From Vibrio agarilyticus (GTDB lineage: Bacteria; Pseudomonadota; Gammaproteobacteria; Enterobacterales; Vibrionaceae): DNA of 64,000 bases. Below are positions 7,404-19,230 of this stretch, piece by piece. Within the stretch, counting starts at the first letter, position 1. Each line of letters starts with the position of its first letter. The stretch lies in assembly GCF_012641465.1 (NCBI RefSeq), contig NZ_JABAIK010000006.1, positions 124,001 to 188,000 on the forward strand, given 5' to 3'. The notes beneath the pieces are model-generated. The model saw only the letters and a list, made by a program, of their open reading frames with translations, was not told the origin of the DNA and did not search any database. Made by a program: the position numbers and the translations under genes.

Positions 7404-9299
7404 TTACAATACCAAACGACGAATGTCAGAAAGACAACTGTTAAGGTAAGTAATGAAGCGCGCCCCTTCCGCACCATCAATAACGCGATGGTCATAAGAG
7501 AGTGACAATGGCAGTTGCAAGCGTGGCGCAAACTCTTTGCCATTCCATACCGGTTTCATTTCAGATTTAGATACCCCAAGGATACCGACCTCTGGTGCAT
7601 TCACGATAGGGGTAAATGCAGTGCCGCCGATACCACCTAGGCTCGAGATGGTAAAGCAGCCGCCCTGCATATCCGCAGCGGTAAGTTTACCTGCGCGTGC
7701 TTTCTTAGACACCACCATCAGCTCTTCAGAAAGCTCGTAAATACCTTTCTTGTTCACATCTTTAAAGACAGGAACAACCAGACCATTTGGCGTATCAACG
7801 GCAATACCGACGTTCACGTATTTCTTGAGAATGATGCTTTCACCATCTTCAGAAAGAGAAGAGTTAAACGCAGGGAAGGCTTCAAGTGCTTTGGCGACCG
7901 CTTTCATGATGAACACCAGCGGCGTGATCTTCATGCCTGTGTCTTTCTTCGCTTCAATCGCATTTTGCTCTTTACGGAATGCTTCAAGTTCAGTGATGTC
8001 GGCGTTATCCCATTGCGTAACGTGCGGGATCATCACCCAGTTACGGTGTAGGTTCGCGCCAGAGATCTTCTTGATCTTAGAGAGCTTCTGAACTTCAGTT
8101 TCGCCGAACTTGCTGAAGTCCACTTTTGGCCAAGGCAGTAGACCTAGCGCGGCGCCGTCGCCTTTACCAGAGGCTGCTGCACCTGCGCCAGACTCAAGAC
8201 GCTTCAGTGCCTCTTTCACGTAAGCTTGAACGTCTTCTTTAAGAATGCGGCTCTTACGACCAGTACCTTTAACCTTAGATAGGTTAACGCCAAATTCACG
8301 AGCAAGACGACGAACTACCGGAGACGCGTGCGCGTACTCGTTATTTTCTTCAAAATTGCCAGCTACTGCTGGATCTTCAGCTTTTGGACGCTCCGCCGAT
8401 GCCGCCGCTGCCGGAGCAGGAGCTGCTGCTTGTGCCGGCGCTGCAACAGGCGCTGAAACTTCGCCTGCCGCTGTAGCGAAAATCATGATTAGAGAGCCGG
8501 TCGTCACTTTGTCGCCTGCGGCAATCTTAATTTCTTTTACTGTGCCGGCAAATGGTGCGGGTACTTCCATTGACGCTTTGTCACCTTCCACAGTAATGAG
8601 AGATTGCTCTTCTTCTACTGCGTCGCCAACTGCAACCATGATTTCCGTCACTTCGACTTCGTCTCCGCCAATATCTGGCACGTTAACGTCTTTGTCTGCG
8701 GCTACCGCTGGCGCTTCAACCGCTGCAGGAGCTGGAGCCACAGCACCTGAGCCGGCCACCGGACTGCCGGCCACCTCAAATACCATCACAAGAGAGCCTG
8801 TTGTGACAGAGTCACCCGTCGCAATCTTGATCTCTTTAACCGTACCGGCAAAAGGTGCTGGTACTTCCATTGACGCTTTGTCGCCTTCAACCGTGAGAAG
8901 TGATTGCTCTTCTTCTACTGCATCGCCAACTGCAACCATAATTTCAGTTACTTCGACTTCGTCGCCACCGATATCAGGTACGTGAACTTCTTTCAGCTCA
9001 CTGGCAGCAGGGGCTGCGACTGGCGCTGTCTCTGCGGCTGGAGCCGCTGCTGCTTCAACGGACGATCCAGCCTCTTCAAAAATCATGATGAGAGAGCCTG
9101 TTGTAACAGAATCACCTTCCGCGACTTTGATTTCTTTCACAATGCCAGCTTGAGACGCAGGTACTTCCATCGACGCTTTATCGCCTTCCACCGTGATAAG
9201 TGACTGCTCTTCCTCTACCTTGTCGCCAACGCTGACAAGGATTTCTGTCACTTCAACCTCATCCGCACCGATATCTGGTACATTAATTTCGATTGCCAT
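7404..9299 (-). CDS. aceF: Pyruvate dehydrogenase E2, dihydrolipoyl acetyltransferase with three lipoyl domains
   Basis: Core of the pyruvate dehydrogenase complex; transfers acetyl from lipoamide to CoA. The protein has 631 residues. Three lipoyl domains repeat with an exact 100-residue period, with the lipoylated lysine of [11 protein letters not shown] at 41, 141 and 241. They are joined by Ala/Pro-rich linkers. The peripheral-subunit-binding domain is at about 323-362 ([16 protein letters not shown]). The catalytic acyltransferase domain follows, with the active-site [15 protein letters not shown] near the C-terminus. Second gene after aceE, 29 bp spacing, in the pdhR-aceE-aceF operon. 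Long antisense frames in this gene result from its Ala-rich composition and are not genes. Confidence 0.97.
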   Translation of the reverse strand: MAIEINVPDIGADEVEVTEILVSVGDKVEEEQSLITVEGDKASMEVPASQAGIVKEIKVAEGDSVTTGSLIMIFEEAGSSVEAAAAPAAETAPVAAPAASELKEVHVPDIGGDEVEVTEIMVAVGDAVEEEQSLLTVEGDKASMEVPAPFAGTVKEIKIATGDSVTTGSLVMVFEVAGSPVAGSGAVAPAPAAVEAPAVAADKDVNVPDIGGDEVEVTEIMVAVGDAVEEEQSLITVEGDKASMEVPAPFAGTVKEIKIAAGDKVTTGSLIMIFATAAGEVSAPVAAPAQAAAPAPAAAASAERPKAEDPAVAGNFEENNEYAHASPVVRRLAREFGVNLSKVKGTGRKSRILKEDVQAYVKEALKRLESGAGAAASGKGDGAALGLLPWPKVDFSKFGETEVQKLSKIKKISGANLHRNWVMIPHVTQWDNADITELEAFRKEQNAIEAKKDTGMKITPLVFIMKAVAKALEAFPAFNSSLSEDGESIILKKYVNVGIAVDTPNGLVVPVFKDVNKKGIYELSEELMVVSKKARAGKLTAADMQGGCFTISSLGGIGGTAFTPIVNAPEVGILGVSKSEMKPVWNGKEFAPRLQLPLSLSYDHRVIDGAEGARFITYLNSCLSDIRRLVL

Positions 9300-9328
9300 G
9301 TCTATTTCCTTCGTTAATTCAGCGCTAT

Positions 9329-11992
9329 TTACGCGTAGAGTGGGTTGGTTTTTTCAGTGTCGATATCAAATGTCTTGATCGCTTCTGCAATCACTGACGT
9401 TTCGACTTCGCCACGTTTTGCCAGTTCAGTTAACGCTGCCACCACCACATAACCTGCGTTCACTTCAAAGTGACGACGTAGGTTTTCACGGCTATCGGAG
9501 CGGCCAAACCCATCTGTGCCCAGCACTTTGTATGATTCAGCAGGAATAAACGCACGTACTTGCTCAGCGTAATTCTTCATATAATCGGTTGCCGCAATCG
9601 CAGGTTCAGTTCCCATGACTTGTTGAATGTAAGGCACTTGCGCTTCGGCATTCGGGTGCAACATATTGAAACGCTCACAAGCCTGGCCATCGCGGGTCAC
9701 TTCGTTAAATGAAGTGACAGAATAAACATCAGATGCAATGCCGTACTCATCGCTCAAGATCTTCGCCGCTTTACGCACTTCGTTCATAATGGTGCCTGAG
9801 CTCATTAGCTGAACTTTGCCCTTCGAACCCGCGTAAGTTTCAAGTTTGTAGATCCCTTTGCGAATGCCTTCTTCCGCACCCTCTGGCATTGCTGGCATGG
9901 CGTAGTTTTCGTTCATCAGTGTTAGGTAGTAGAACACGTTCTCTTGGTTCTCACCGTACATGCGACGAATACCGTCTTGCATAATCACCGCCACTTCGTA
10001 GGCAAAAGTAGGGTCATAAGAGATACAATTTGGTACCGTACTCGCCATAATGTGCGAGTGACCGTCTTCGTGTTGTAAGCCTTCACCATTTAGTGTGGTG
10101 CGGCCTGCTGTTGCCCCTAATAGGAAGCCACGCGCTTGTTGGTCACCGGCCATCCATGCCATGTCGCCAACACGTTGGAAACCGAACATTGAGTAATAGA
10201 TGTAGAACGGGATCATAGGCAGATCGTTGGTCGAGTATGACGTCGCAGCCGCAACCCACGAAGACATCGCACCAAGTTCATTGATCCCTTCTTGCAGAAC
10301 CTGACCTGAAGTCGCTTCTTTGTAGTAAGAAACAATATCGCGATCTTGTGGGGTATAGTTCTGACCGTGTGGGTTATAAATACCGATTTGGCGGAACAAG
10401 CCTTCCATACCAAAGGTACGCGCTTCGTCAGCGATGATAGGCACGATGTTCTTACCGATATTTTTATTCTTAAGCAGAACGTTCAACGCACGCACAAACG
10501 CCATCGTCGATGAGATCTCACGCTTTTGCTCTTCCAGCAGCGGTTTAAATTCGTCTAGCTCAGGCACGACAAGATCTTGAGTGAATTTTGGTAGGCGCTG
10601 TGGCGTATAGCCATGCAGAGCTTGGCGACGCGCGTGAAGATATTCGTACTCTTTTGAACCTTGCTCTAGTTTCAGATATGGAAGCTCTTTCACCGCGTCA
10701 TCGGTCAAAATATCTTGAAGACCAAGACGATCACGCAGGTGCAATACGTGCGTCATATCCATCTTCTTAACTTGGTGCGCAATGTTCTTACCTTCTGCAG
10801 CCTCACCCATACCATAACCTTTTACGGTTTTCGCTAGGATAACCGTCGGTTTCCCTTTGGTCTCTTCGGCATTTTTGTATGCAGCGTAAAGCTTCGATGA
10901 GTCATGACCACCGCGTTTGAGCGCAAAAATCTCATCGTCGGTCATATCCGCAACCAGCGCTGCCGTTTCTGGGTATTTTCCAAAGAAGTGCTCACGCACG
11001 TACGCACCATCTTTAGCTTTGAAGGTTTGATAATCACCATCAATGGTTTCATTCATCAGCTGCAATAGCTTACCTGTGGTGTCTTTAGCAAGCAGAGCAT
11101 CCCAATTATTGCCCCAGATAACTTTCACCACATTCCAACCTGCGCCTTTAAACAAGCCTTCAAGTTCTTGAATGATCTTACCGTTACCCATGACAGGGCC
11201 ATCAAGGCGCTGCAGGTTACAGTTGATAAGGAAACATAGGTTATCCAGTTTCTCACGCGCGGCGAAAGAGATTGCACCACGCGATTCTGGTTCATCCATC
11301 TCACCGTCACCAAGGAAGGCATAAACACGCTGCTCGGCGGTGTCTTTCAAACCACGACCTTCAAGATATTTGAGGAAACGCGCTTGATAGATAGAGGCAA
11401 TTGGGCCTAATCCCATAGAAACCGTTGGGAATTGCCAAAACTCTGGCATCAATTTCGGGTGTGGATATGAAGGAAGACCTTTGCCATCGACTTCCTGACG
11501 GAAGTTGTCCAACTGCTCTTCTGTCAAGCGGCCTTCAACAAATGCACGAGCGTAGATCCCCGGAGAGATATGACCTTGGTAGTAAACCAAATCACCGCCA
11601 TCTTTTGCGTTTGGCGCACGGAAGAAATGGTTAAAGCAGGTTTCATAAAACGCGGCTGACGATTGGAATGAGGCCATATGCCCCCCCAAGTCCAAATCTT
11701 TTTTCGACGCACGCAGTACGATCATGATGGCATTCCAGCGGATGATCGAACGAATGCGACGCTCAAGCGTGGTATCGCCCGGATAAGCCGGCTCTTGCGA
11801 GGCAGGAATGGTGTTAATGTAGTTGGTTGTAATGCCAGTTGGCATATCAACGCCATCTAGGCGCGCTTTGTCGAGCACTTGCTCAAGTAGAAATTGAGCA
11901 CGCTCAATTCCCTCTTCGCGAACAACCGACTCAAGCGCAGCTAACCACTCCTGAGTTTCCAGTGCATCTACGTCATGCTTGATATCAGACAT
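9329..11992 (-). CDS. aceE: Pyruvate dehydrogenase E1 component (homodimeric type)
   Basis: Thiamine-diphosphate enzyme that decarboxylates pyruvate and acetylates the lipoyl groups of AceF. The protein has 887 residues, the normal size for the gammaproteobacterial homodimeric E1. The ThDP signature [14 protein letters not shown] ... [12 protein letters not shown] is intact, and the sequence begins with the AceF-binding N-terminal segment ([16 protein letters not shown]). It starts 40 bp after the pdhR stop codon, so it should be controlled by the PdhR-regulated promoter upstream of pdhR. Confidence 0.98.
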   Translation of the reverse strand: MSDIKHDVDALETQEWLAALESVVREEGIERAQFLLEQVLDKARLDGVDMPTGITTNYINTIPASQEPAYPGDTTLERRIRSIIRWNAIMIVLRASKKDLDLGGHMASFQSSAAFYETCFNHFFRAPNAKDGGDLVYYQGHISPGIYARAFVEGRLTEEQLDNFRQEVDGKGLPSYPHPKLMPEFWQFPTVSMGLGPIASIYQARFLKYLEGRGLKDTAEQRVYAFLGDGEMDEPESRGAISFAAREKLDNLCFLINCNLQRLDGPVMGNGKIIQELEGLFKGAGWNVVKVIWGNNWDALLAKDTTGKLLQLMNETIDGDYQTFKAKDGAYVREHFFGKYPETAALVADMTDDEIFALKRGGHDSSKLYAAYKNAEETKGKPTVILAKTVKGYGMGEAAEGKNIAHQVKKMDMTHVLHLRDRLGLQDILTDDAVKELPYLKLEQGSKEYEYLHARRQALHGYTPQRLPKFTQDLVVPELDEFKPLLEEQKREISSTMAFVRALNVLLKNKNIGKNIVPIIADEARTFGMEGLFRQIGIYNPHGQNYTPQDRDIVSYYKEATSGQVLQEGINELGAMSSWVAAATSYSTNDLPMIPFYIYYSMFGFQRVGDMAWMAGDQQARGFLLGATAGRTTLNGEGLQHEDGHSHIMASTVPNCISYDPTFAYEVAVIMQDGIRRMYGENQENVFYYLTLMNENYAMPAMPEGAEEGIRKGIYKLETYAGSKGKVQLMSSGTIMNEVRKAAKILSDEYGIASDVYSVTSFNEVTRDGQACERFNMLHPNAEAQVPYIQQVMGTEPAIAATDYMKNYAEQVRAFIPAESYKVLGTDGFGRSDSRENLRRHFEVNAGYVVVAALTELAKRGEVETSVIAEAIKTFDIDTEKTNPLYA

Positions 11993-12032
11993 GGCGATCT
12001 ATCCTTCTAATAGTGGGATCAAACAAGATAAA

Positions 12033-12809
12033 TTACGTCGTGGATGAATTATTCCCTTGTTGAATTCGTCGAAGAGAGCGCTCACGACGCGACTCCTCTC
12101 GACTGAGATCCAATAAGGTTTCTTCGATATAAGCCAAATGGGCGTGACACATTTCGCGCGCCTGCTCTGGCTGGCCAGAAACGATCGCGTCAACAATGTT
12201 GGCGCGGTGTTTACTGACTTTCACCACCACTTCTTCACGGCGGTGTAACAGCTTCAAATTCTGTAACACGTTTTGCTCTAACAAAGGCGCAAGGCTGCGC
12301 ACGATATGCAGCAAAACTACGTTGTGAGCCGCTTCGGTTAAGGCAACCAAAAACGCCATAACCGCGGCTGCTTCTGCCTCAATATTTTGCGCTGTTTGCT
12401 CATCACTGATGCTTTCGAGCGTACTGACAATGCGCGCAAAATCGGCCTCGGTTCCGCGCAACGCGGCAAAATAAGCGGCAATACCTTCTAGCGCATGACG
12501 CGCTTCAAGCAAGTCCAATTGAGTTTCGGAATGGCTGGCTAGCAGATTCAAGAGCGGATCGGAAAAACTGGTCCAAATGTGCTCGCTAACAAAAGTCCCC
12601 CCGCCCTGACGACGGGTCAATAGGCGCTTTGCCTCCAAACGTTGAATCGCTTCACGTATCGAAGGTCGTGACACCTCAAATTGTTTTGCCAATTCACGCT
12701 CTGGCGGTAGTTGCTGGCCCGGCGCTAAGGTTCCTTCTACTATCAGCCGCTCCAACTCTTGCTCTATCACATCAGAGAGTTTTGGCTGACGAATCCGTTG
12801 ATAGGTCAT
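12033..12809 (-). CDS. pdhR: Pyruvate dehydrogenase complex repressor PdhR (GntR/FadR family)
   Basis: Pyruvate-responsive repressor of its own operon. An N-terminal winged helix (residues ~5-75, [20 protein letters not shown]) is followed by an FCD ligand-binding domain ending in the [13 protein letters not shown] tail typical of PdhR. The start is best placed at the ATG at 12809 ([16 protein letters not shown], aligning with E. coli [16 protein letters not shown]). A GTG 12 bases upstream is in frame but adds unmatched residues. First gene of pdhR-aceE-aceF; two PdhR boxes lie upstream. Confidence 0.95.
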   Translation of the reverse strand: MTYQRIRQPKLSDVIEQELERLIVEGTLAPGQQLPPERELAKQFEVSRPSIREAIQRLEAKRLLTRRQGGGTFVSEHIWTSFSDPLLNLLASHSETQLDLLEARHALEGIAAYFAALRGTEADFARIVSTLESISDEQTAQNIEAEAAAVMAFLVALTEAAHNVVLLHIVRSLAPLLEQNVLQNLKLLHRREEVVVKVSKHRANIVDAIVSGQPEQAREMCHAHLAYIEETLLDLSREESRRERSLRRIQQGNNSSTT

Positions 12810-12838
12810 TATCAAAGCCACTTTTTCGCGTTGCTGTT

Positions 12839-12855
12839 AATTGGTCTTACCAATT
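12839..12855. promoter_or_regulatory. PdhR operator 1
   Basis: AATTGGTCTTACCAATT is a near-perfect palindrome equal to the known PdhR consensus ATTGGTnnnACCAAT. It sits directly downstream of the candidate -10 of pdhR, covering the expected transcription start, so binding would block the pdhR-aceE-aceF promoter. Confidence 0.9.
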
Positions 12856-12884
12856 TATTCAATGCACAAAAATTAACATATCAA
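12856..12884 (-). promoter_or_regulatory. Candidate pdhR-aceEF promoter
   Basis: Minus-strand -35 TTGATA (12884-12879), 17-bp spacer, -10 TGAATA (12861-12856). It abuts PdhR operator 1, the classical arrangement for autorepression. Confidence 0.5.
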
Positions 12885-12906
12885 ATACATTAATGTCTAG
12901 ATAAAT

Positions 12907-12920
12907 TTGATGTAAATCAT
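12907..12920. promoter_or_regulatory. FNR/CRP-family-like site upstream of pdhR
   Basis: TTGATGTAAATCAT matches the FNR pattern TTGATnnnnATCAA at all but one position. It lies about 25-40 bp upstream of the candidate -35 of pdhR. Oxygen control of pdhR-aceEF by FNR is known in E. coli; here it is an inference from one site. Confidence 0.4.
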
Positions 12921-12976
12921 GGAAAGGAGAGGATGCACACAAAGAATTAACAGATGAGTGTCTAAATGATAAATAC

Positions 12977-12993
12977 TTTGGTCTTACCAATTA
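12977..12993. promoter_or_regulatory. PdhR-like operator 2
   Basis: TTTGGTCTTACCAATT repeats the core of operator 1 (TTGGTCTTACCAATT) 138 bp further upstream. It could support looping, or serve an unrecognised transcript in the pdhR-ampD gap. A further half site ATTGGTAAC follows near 13059. The remaining part of the ~350-bp pdhR-ampD gap holds nothing else recognisable apart from a solo repeat end at 13145. Confidence 0.7.
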
Positions 12994-13144
12994 CACATAT
13001 GCAACGGAGGTGCAGCGAATATTCTGAGCGGTGTCATGCAAATGACGCAAATTGGTAACATATTTTGCGCCATCTCATTCGATGAGTGAGCGGTGGATGA
13101 ACGAGGTAAAACGGTCAATGCCGCTCAAGTATGGTGAAAAAATG

Positions 13145-13164
13145 GATACCCAAACCACTTAGAG
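13145..13164 (+). repeat. Solo left end of the palindromic repeat
   Basis: GATACCCAAACCACTTAGAG resembles the left end of the 127-bp repeat (TATACCCAAACAACTTGAAG) and overlaps the stop codon region of ampD. No matching right end follows. Confidence 0.4.
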
Positions 13165-13752
13165 CTGACGCTTAGCTTGCGCTAGCTCACCATGAAAATA
13201 CCGCCAATCAAAACACAAACCCGGATCGGTTTTTCGCAGTGGTGCTATGTATTGATGACCGGTGATCCGCTCGTTGACCATTTCAGGGTAACAACACTGC
13301 AGCTGCGCAGTCAGCTCGGCCAAGCTGTGATACTGCTCGGTGGTATAATGCGTAAAATCAGTGCCTTCGAGTTCAATACCAATTGAGTAATCGTTACATC
13401 GCTCACGGCCGGCAAATGATGAAATACCGGCATGCCACGCGCGATGCTCGAACGACACAAATTGCACAACCTCACCGTCACGACGGATCAAGCAGTGAGC
13501 TGACACTCGCATTTTTTCAATTACCTGAAAAAAGGGATGTTGCGATGCGTCCAGCTGACCTAAAAAAAAGTCCTCAATAAAAGGGCCACCAAATTGGCCC
13601 GGCGGCAACGAAATGTTATGAAGCACCAAAAGTGAAATATCACAGGGTAAGCCAGACATTGTTGGTGTTGGACGTAGATCATAATGGGGAGACGGCACGC
13701 GACGCGCCTTTCGCCACCATCCTTGCTCGATTTCATGACAGATTTGCTGCAT
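13159..13752 (-). CDS. ampD: 1,6-anhydro-N-acetylmuramyl-L-alanine amidase AmpD
   Basis: Cytoplasmic zinc amidase that splits the stem peptide from anhydro-muropeptides during cell-wall recycling; loss derepresses AmpC-type beta-lactamases in species that have AmpR. The protein has 197 residues. Zinc-ligand regions are visible as LLVLHNISLP (first His) and TGHQYIAPLRKTDPGLCFDW (second His and Asp). The central GIELEG/CNDYSIGIE segment is typical. It is divergent from nadC with 89 bp between them, the same ampD-nadC pairing as in other gammaproteobacteria. Confidence 0.95.
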   Translation of the reverse strand: MQQICHEIEQGWWRKARRVPSPHYDLRPTPTMSGLPCDISLLVLHNISLPPGQFGGPFIEDFFLGQLDASQHPFFQVIEKMRVSAHCLIRRDGEVVQFVSFEHRAWHAGISSFAGRERCNDYSIGIELEGTDFTHYTTEQYHSLAELTAQLQCCYPEMVNERITGHQYIAPLRKTDPGLCFDWRYFHGELAQAKRQL

Positions 13753-13790
13753 AACTCGGTTCCCGTGCGATTTGTGCTGAAAATTACTGA

Positions 13791-14741
<951 letters not shown>

Positions 14742-14766
14742 ATTCTTAATCGGTCGCCCTCAATAA

Positions 14767-14797
14767 CAATAACCTCGCAAATTGTTGCGAGGTTATT
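14767..14797 (+). terminator. Hairpin downstream of nadC
   Basis: AATAACCTCGCAA-ATT-GTTGCGAGGTTATT is a 13-bp inverted repeat 26 bases after the nadC stop codon. There is no clean T-run, so it is a probable rather than a textbook terminator. It separates nadC from pilA. Confidence 0.55.
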
Positions 14798-14911
14798 GCA
14801 ACAGTTGAATAATTTTTGACTTTGCCTCGCACACCCCGCCACAATCTCTTTTGCTCAAGTTTATCCGCTGTTTACTCTAGCCGTCATCGTCTCTCTAAAT
14901 AGTAAGGACTA

Positions 14912-15364
14912 ATGATGAAACAGAGTCAACGCATGACACAACGCGGTTTTACCCTCGTTGAATTGATGATTGTGGTGGCGATTGTCGCAATTTTGTCTGC
15001 CTTCGCCATTCCAGCCTACCAAGATTACACCAAACGTGCGAATGCCACGAATATGCTCCAAGCCACCTCAGCAATGAAATCTGCTGTGACGATCTGTTTA
15101 GCGTCAGGTAACACCTTAGCAGATTGTGATTCGCCAAATAACGGCATTCCGGCAACCCAAGATCTGGGTGATTTCACAATCACAACAGAAAATGGCGTTA
15201 TTACTGCGCTTAGCTCCGCTGGATTTGGTTCGTTACCGGCCAAAAGTTCAGTCATTTTGACACCAACAGAAAAAGTAAAAGATGGTGTTACCTTTGGCTA
15301 TACATGGCAAGTCAGTTGTGAAGTAGATGACACTGTCGTCACCGATTGGTGTCCAAGCAGCTAA
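14912..15364 (+). CDS. pilA: Type IV pilin PilA (prepilin)
   Basis: Major subunit of the type IVa pilus linked to DNA uptake and attachment in vibrios. The protein has 150 residues. A short basic leader is followed by the prepilin peptidase site RG^FTLVELMIVVAIVAIL, so Phe becomes the mature N-terminus with Glu5 conserved. The hydrophobic N-terminal helix and a C-terminal disulfide loop (Cys in SCEVDD and in DWCPSS) complete the type IVa pattern. AAGGA ribosome site precedes two adjacent ATG codons (14912, 14915). Head of pilABCD; the mature C-terminal part is usually variable between Vibrio strains. Confidence 0.95.
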   Translation: MMKQSQRMTQRGFTLVELMIVVAIVAILSAFAIPAYQDYTKRANATNMLQATSAMKSAVTICLASGNTLADCDSPNNGIPATQDLGDFTITTENGVITALSSAGFGSLPAKSSVILTPTEKVKDGVTFGYTWQVSCEVDDTVVTDWCPSS

Positions 15365-15383
15365 GAGTTAAACGCCTTTGATT

Positions 15384-17078
15384 ATGTCGCACCCGATTTT
15401 TGAGCTGCTGGCGCAACATCAGCACCTGAGTGCCAATGCGCTGCTGCAACTTGAAGCGCAGTGGGCACAAGGCGAAGCAAGCGCGGCTGAGTTATTGATT
15501 CGTGGTCAGCATATTGAAGCCAAACAACTGGCAGCATTTTTAGCTGCCACGTTTGGCTTGCGTCAAATCGAACTCACCGAATTTGACTATGCCGCGACTT
15601 GTCAGCAACTCGGCCTGCGCGCGCTCATCACGCGCCACCAAGCCTTGCCGCTACAGATTGTCGATGGCACGTTACTGCTCGCCCTCGCCGACCCTACCAG
15701 CCAGCAAGCCGAAGAGGAATTTCGCTTCTCTTCAGAGTTCCATGTTGAGCCCGTATTGTGTGACATTACCTCTCTTCAAAGCGCCATACGCCACCTCTAT
15801 GGCCAAACGCTTGCCGCCAGCGCATCAGCCTCGCAGGGAAAAGAGATCAACCGCGATGAGTTAGCCACACTGGTACGCGTCTCTGACGATGAACTTGAAC
15901 AAATCGAGGATTTAAGCCAAGACAGTGCTCCCGTTGCCCGTTTCATCAACCAAATCTTACTCGATGCGGTGCGTAAAGGCGCTTCTGACATTCATTTCGA
16001 GCCCTATGATAATCACTACCGCGTTCGGCTGCGCTGTGATGGATTATTGATTGAAACTGAGCAGCCTCCGACTCAACTCAGTCGTCGCTTGTCATCGCGA
16101 CTCAAAATTATCGCCAAACTCGACATTGCTGAGCGCCGCCTACCTCAAGATGGCCGTATCAAATTGCGCCTCAATGATACCACTGCGATTGACATGCGTG
16201 TCTCTACCCTGCCAACGCTATTTGGTGAAAAAATTGTGTTACGACTGCTAGAGAGCAGCGCAAACAAGTTAAACCTTGACCAACTCGGGTTTAATCCGCA
16301 ACAAAAAGCCCTCTATGTCAATGCGCTGAAAAAACCTCAAGGGATGATATTGATCACAGGCCCAACCGGCAGCGGCAAAACCGTGTCACTCTACGCTGGG
16401 CTGAGTCTCATTAACCGACCCGAAATTAACATTGCAACGGCAGAAGACCCAATAGAAATCAACCTATTCGGTATCAATCAGGTGCAAATTCAGCCCAAAA
16501 TTGGCCTTAACTTTGCTACCGCACTGCGCGCATTTTTACGTCAAGATCCCGATGTAATCATGCTTGGGGAGATCCGCGATAGCGAAACCGCAGAAATCGC
16601 CATTAAAGCGGCGCAAACGGGACACCTTTTGCTCTCGACCCTTCATACTAACTCTGCCGCTGAAACGGTCATACGCCTTACCAACATGGGGATTGAAGCC
16701 TATAACCTTGCCGCCTCTCTCAGCCTGATCATTGCGCAGCGACTCGCACGCAGGTTGTGTCCCCATTGCAAATGCGCCACAACCGTGACGGCGGCGCAAA
16801 GTGCGCTTGGGCTTCACTTAGGCAGTACGATTTATCGCGCTAATCCGGCAGGTTGCAGTCAATGTAACCTTGGTTACAGCGGCCGCGTTGGACTTTATGA
16901 AGTGATGGCATTTAATTCCCCCCTTGCCGATGCCATCTTTCATAACGCTTCCGCTTATGAGATTGAACGTCTCTCGGCTGAGCAAGGCATGCTCACGTTA
17001 ACCCAATCCGGGCTTGAGAAAGTGAGTGCTGGAATCACCAGTTTTGAAGAGTTGCAGCGAGTGCTTTTTATTGATTAG
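15384..17078 (+). CDS. pilB: Type IV pilus assembly ATPase PilB
   Basis: Hexameric cytoplasmic ATPase that drives pilus extension. The protein is about 564 residues. An N-terminal MshEN/GspE-N domain (residues ~1-150) precedes the ATPase core with GASDIHFEPY, Walker A GPTGSGKT, Walker B region PDVIMLGEIRDSETAEIA and a tetracysteine zinc motif (CPHCKC ... CSQC). ATG at 15384 (MSHPIFELL) is preferred over the TTG six bases upstream. Lies 20 bp after pilA and 9 bp before pilC. Confidence 0.96.
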   Translation: MSHPIFELLAQHQHLSANALLQLEAQWAQGEASAAELLIRGQHIEAKQLAAFLAATFGLRQIELTEFDYAATCQQLGLRALITRHQALPLQIVDGTLLLALADPTSQQAEEEFRFSSEFHVEPVLCDITSLQSAIRHLYGQTLAASASASQGKEINRDELATLVRVSDDELEQIEDLSQDSAPVARFINQILLDAVRKGASDIHFEPYDNHYRVRLRCDGLLIETEQPPTQLSRRLSSRLKIIAKLDIAERRLPQDGRIKLRLNDTTAIDMRVSTLPTLFGEKIVLRLLESSANKLNLDQLGFNPQQKALYVNALKKPQGMILITGPTGSGKTVSLYAGLSLINRPEINIATAEDPIEINLFGINQVQIQPKIGLNFATALRAFLRQDPDVIMLGEIRDSETAEIAIKAAQTGHLLLSTLHTNSAAETVIRLTNMGIEAYNLAASLSLIIAQRLARRLCPHCKCATTVTAAQSALGLHLGSTIYRANPAGCSQCNLGYSGRVGLYEVMAFNSPLADAIFHNASAYEIERLSAEQGMLTLTQSGLEKVSAGITSFEELQRVLFID

Positions 17079-17087
17079 GCCACAGCT

Positions 17088-18305
17088 ATGAAGCCAAGAA
17101 TGCTAAAAAACTACGATTGGAAGGGCCAAAACAGCGCGGGTCAAAAATGCGCCGGACGTCTGCTGGCCATGAGTGAAATCGAGGTGCGCGAAAAACTCAA
17201 AGCGCAGCGAATCCAAATCCGCAAGCTCAAAAGCCGTCGTGTCTCACTCATCAGCCGCATCAGAAACCGCCTCAAACCGCGAGATATCACGTTACTGACG
17301 CGCCAACTTGCCACCATGCTCGCCACCGGCGTTCCGATTTTACAGGCGCTAAAACTGGTCAGTGACAATCATAAAAAAGCCGAAATGAAGTCGCTTTTAC
17401 GCCATGTCTGTCAATCGATTGAAAGTGGCATGCCACTGGCGAAAAGCTTGCACCAAGCAAGTTCACTGTTTGACCCTTTGTATATTGATTTGGTCGCCAC
17501 AGGAGAGCAATCGGGTCAGTTAGATGCGATATTTGAGCGCCTTGCTCTTTATCGTGAAAAGAGTGAGCAGTTGCGAGCAAAAGTCATTAAAGCCTCTATT
17601 TATCCTAGTATCGTCGTGATCATCGCCATGCTGGTTTCCTATTTAATGTTGGTGCTGGTGATCCCTCAATTTAAAACCATGTTTGCCAGCTATGGCGCCG
17701 AATTGCCCTTTTTTACTCGTCAAGTGCTGGTGCTCTCAGACTGGGTCCAGCAATATGGCGCATGGGTAATGAGTGTCAGCGCAATAGGGGGACTTTTGTT
17801 ACTCAAAGCCAAACAGCGTTCTTCGCACTTAACCTACCTGTTAGCTCGCTTAAGTTTACGGCTTCCGATTTTAGGCTCGATACTCACCAAAGCGGCTATT
17901 GCCCGGTTTAGTCGCACTTTGGCCACCAGCTTTAGCTCGGGTATTCCCATTCTCATGGGGTTACAAACCACCGGAAAAACCGCAGGAAATGCGTATTTCG
18001 AGCAAGCGGTGAAACAGATTCATCGCGATACTGCGGCAGGCGTGCCAATGTATATTGCCATGCGCAATACCGAAGCGTTTCCTGAGATGGTGCTGCAAAT
18101 GGTGATGATAGGAGAAGAGTCTGGTCAGCTCGATAGCATGCTCAACAAAATCGCCGCTATCTACGAATTTGAGGTGGATAACACGGTCGATAATTTAAGT
18201 AAGATCTTAGAGCCACTGATTATCGTGTTTCTCGGTGTGGTGGTTGGTGGTTTAGTGACGGCGATGTATCTGCCTATCTTCAACCTAATGAGTGTTATGG
18301 GTTAG
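17088..18305 (+). CDS. pilC: Type IV pilus inner-membrane platform protein PilC
   Basis: Polytopic platform protein on which the PilB motor acts. The protein has 405 residues. It shows the two tandem T2SF domains of the GspF/PilC family: one begins near residue 70 ([19 protein letters not shown]) and the second near 275 ([19 protein letters not shown]). Membrane helices follow each, including the C-terminal [20 protein letters not shown]. Third gene of pilABCD. Confidence 0.96.
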   Translation: MKPRMLKNYDWKGQNSAGQKCAGRLLAMSEIEVREKLKAQRIQIRKLKSRRVSLISRIRNRLKPRDITLLTRQLATMLATGVPILQALKLVSDNHKKAEMKSLLRHVCQSIESGMPLAKSLHQASSLFDPLYIDLVATGEQSGQLDAIFERLALYREKSEQLRAKVIKASIYPSIVVIIAMLVSYLMLVLVIPQFKTMFASYGAELPFFTRQVLVLSDWVQQYGAWVMSVSAIGGLLLLKAKQRSSHLTYLLARLSLRLPILGSILTKAAIARFSRTLATSFSSGIPILMGLQTTGKTAGNAYFEQAVKQIHRDTAAGVPMYIAMRNTEAFPEMVLQMVMIGEESGQLDSMLNKIAAIYEFEVDNTVDNLSKILEPLIIVFLGVVVGGLVTAMYLPIFNLMSVMG

Positions 18306-18356
18306 AATAACGACTCCTTTGCGCCGCCGTGCGTACCACAACCTTGTGTATAACAG

Positions 18357-19229
18357 ATGATAGAGCTTTTTATTATGATGCCGTGGAGTTTTGCGCTTTT
18401 TGCCGCACTCCTTGGCCTAATTATCGGCAGTTTTTTAAATGTCGTGATTGCACGCCTACCGCGCATGATGGAAATCGCTTGGCAAAATGAGTGCGCTGAA
18501 TCATTTCCCAACGCCAACATTGCCCCCGTCACCGAAACACTGAGTTTAAGTTTACCACGCTCAACCTGCCCGCATTGTCATACCGCGATTCGAGTCCGCG
18601 ACAACATTCCGCTGCTCAGTTGGCTTTGGTTAAAAGGCCGCTGCCATCATTGCCAGCACGCGATTAGTGTTCGTTATCCACTGGTTGAATTATTAACCGC
18701 TTTGGTTTCCGGTTGGGTTGCTTGGCATCTGGGCTACAGTGACATGACGCTTGCGATCATCGCGCTATCATGGGTACTTATCGCTGCGACCTTTATCGAT
18801 TTGGATACCATGTTGCTGCCCGACCAGCTCACTTTGCCCCTGCTTTGGGCAGGGATTTTATTGGCGCTGTTACAAATAAGCCCCGTTTCATTGCAAGATG
18901 CGGTCATTGGTGCCATGGCAGGTTATCTATCGCTGTGGAGTGTTTATCACTTATTTCGTCTGATCACCGGCAAAGAGGGAATGGGCTATGGGGATTTCAA
19001 ATTGCTCGCAGCCCTTGGCGCTTGGTGTGGCTGGCAAGCCCTACCGATGATCATTTTGCTCTCCTCGCTGGTTGGCGTGGTATTTGGCCTAATTCAACTG
19101 CGACTGCAAAAGCAAGGGATCAACAGCGCATTCCCATTTGGGCCTTATTTGGCCATAGCCGGCTGGGTGGCCTTACTTTGGGGCAATGACATTCAGCAGT
19201 GGTATTTTCACGCGGTTTTGGGGCTTTAA
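18357..19229 (+). CDS. pilD: Prepilin peptidase / N-methyltransferase PilD
   Basis: Inner-membrane aspartyl protease that cleaves and N-methylates type IV prepilins and type II secretion pseudopilins. The protein has 290 residues with about eight membrane helices. The N-terminal methyltransferase part carries the zinc tetracysteine pattern ([10 protein letters not shown] ... [10 protein letters not shown]). The catalytic aspartates are in [13 protein letters not shown] and the GxGD-type motif [14 protein letters not shown]. 51 bp after pilC and one base before coaE. Confidence 0.96.
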   Translation: MIELFIMMPWSFALFAALLGLIIGSFLNVVIARLPRMMEIAWQNECAESFPNANIAPVTETLSLSLPRSTCPHCHTAIRVRDNIPLLSWLWLKGRCHHCQHAISVRYPLVELLTALVSGWVAWHLGYSDMTLAIIALSWVLIAATFIDLDTMLLPDQLTLPLLWAGILLALLQISPVSLQDAVIGAMAGYLSLWSVYHLFRLITGKEGMGYGDFKLLAALGAWCGWQALPMIILLSSLVGVVFGLIQLRLQKQGINSAFPFGPYLAIAGWVALLWGNDIQQWYFHAVLGL

Positions 19230-19230
19230 T

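Noticed and set aside
8245-8985. Long (246-codon) plus-strand frame antisense to aceF
   Set aside because: An Ala/Ser/Thr-rich frame forced by the composition and repeats of the lipoyl domain region; no start signal and no family resemblance.
14912-15364. pilA as a horizontally acquired cassette
   Set aside because: The pilin has a divergent C-terminal part, as is usual, but flanking sequence and base composition show no sign of transfer.
19186-19230. N-terminal extension of coaE
   Set aside because: The extension lies inside pilD and has no family match; ATG 19231 starts right at the conserved MSFVVGLTGG.
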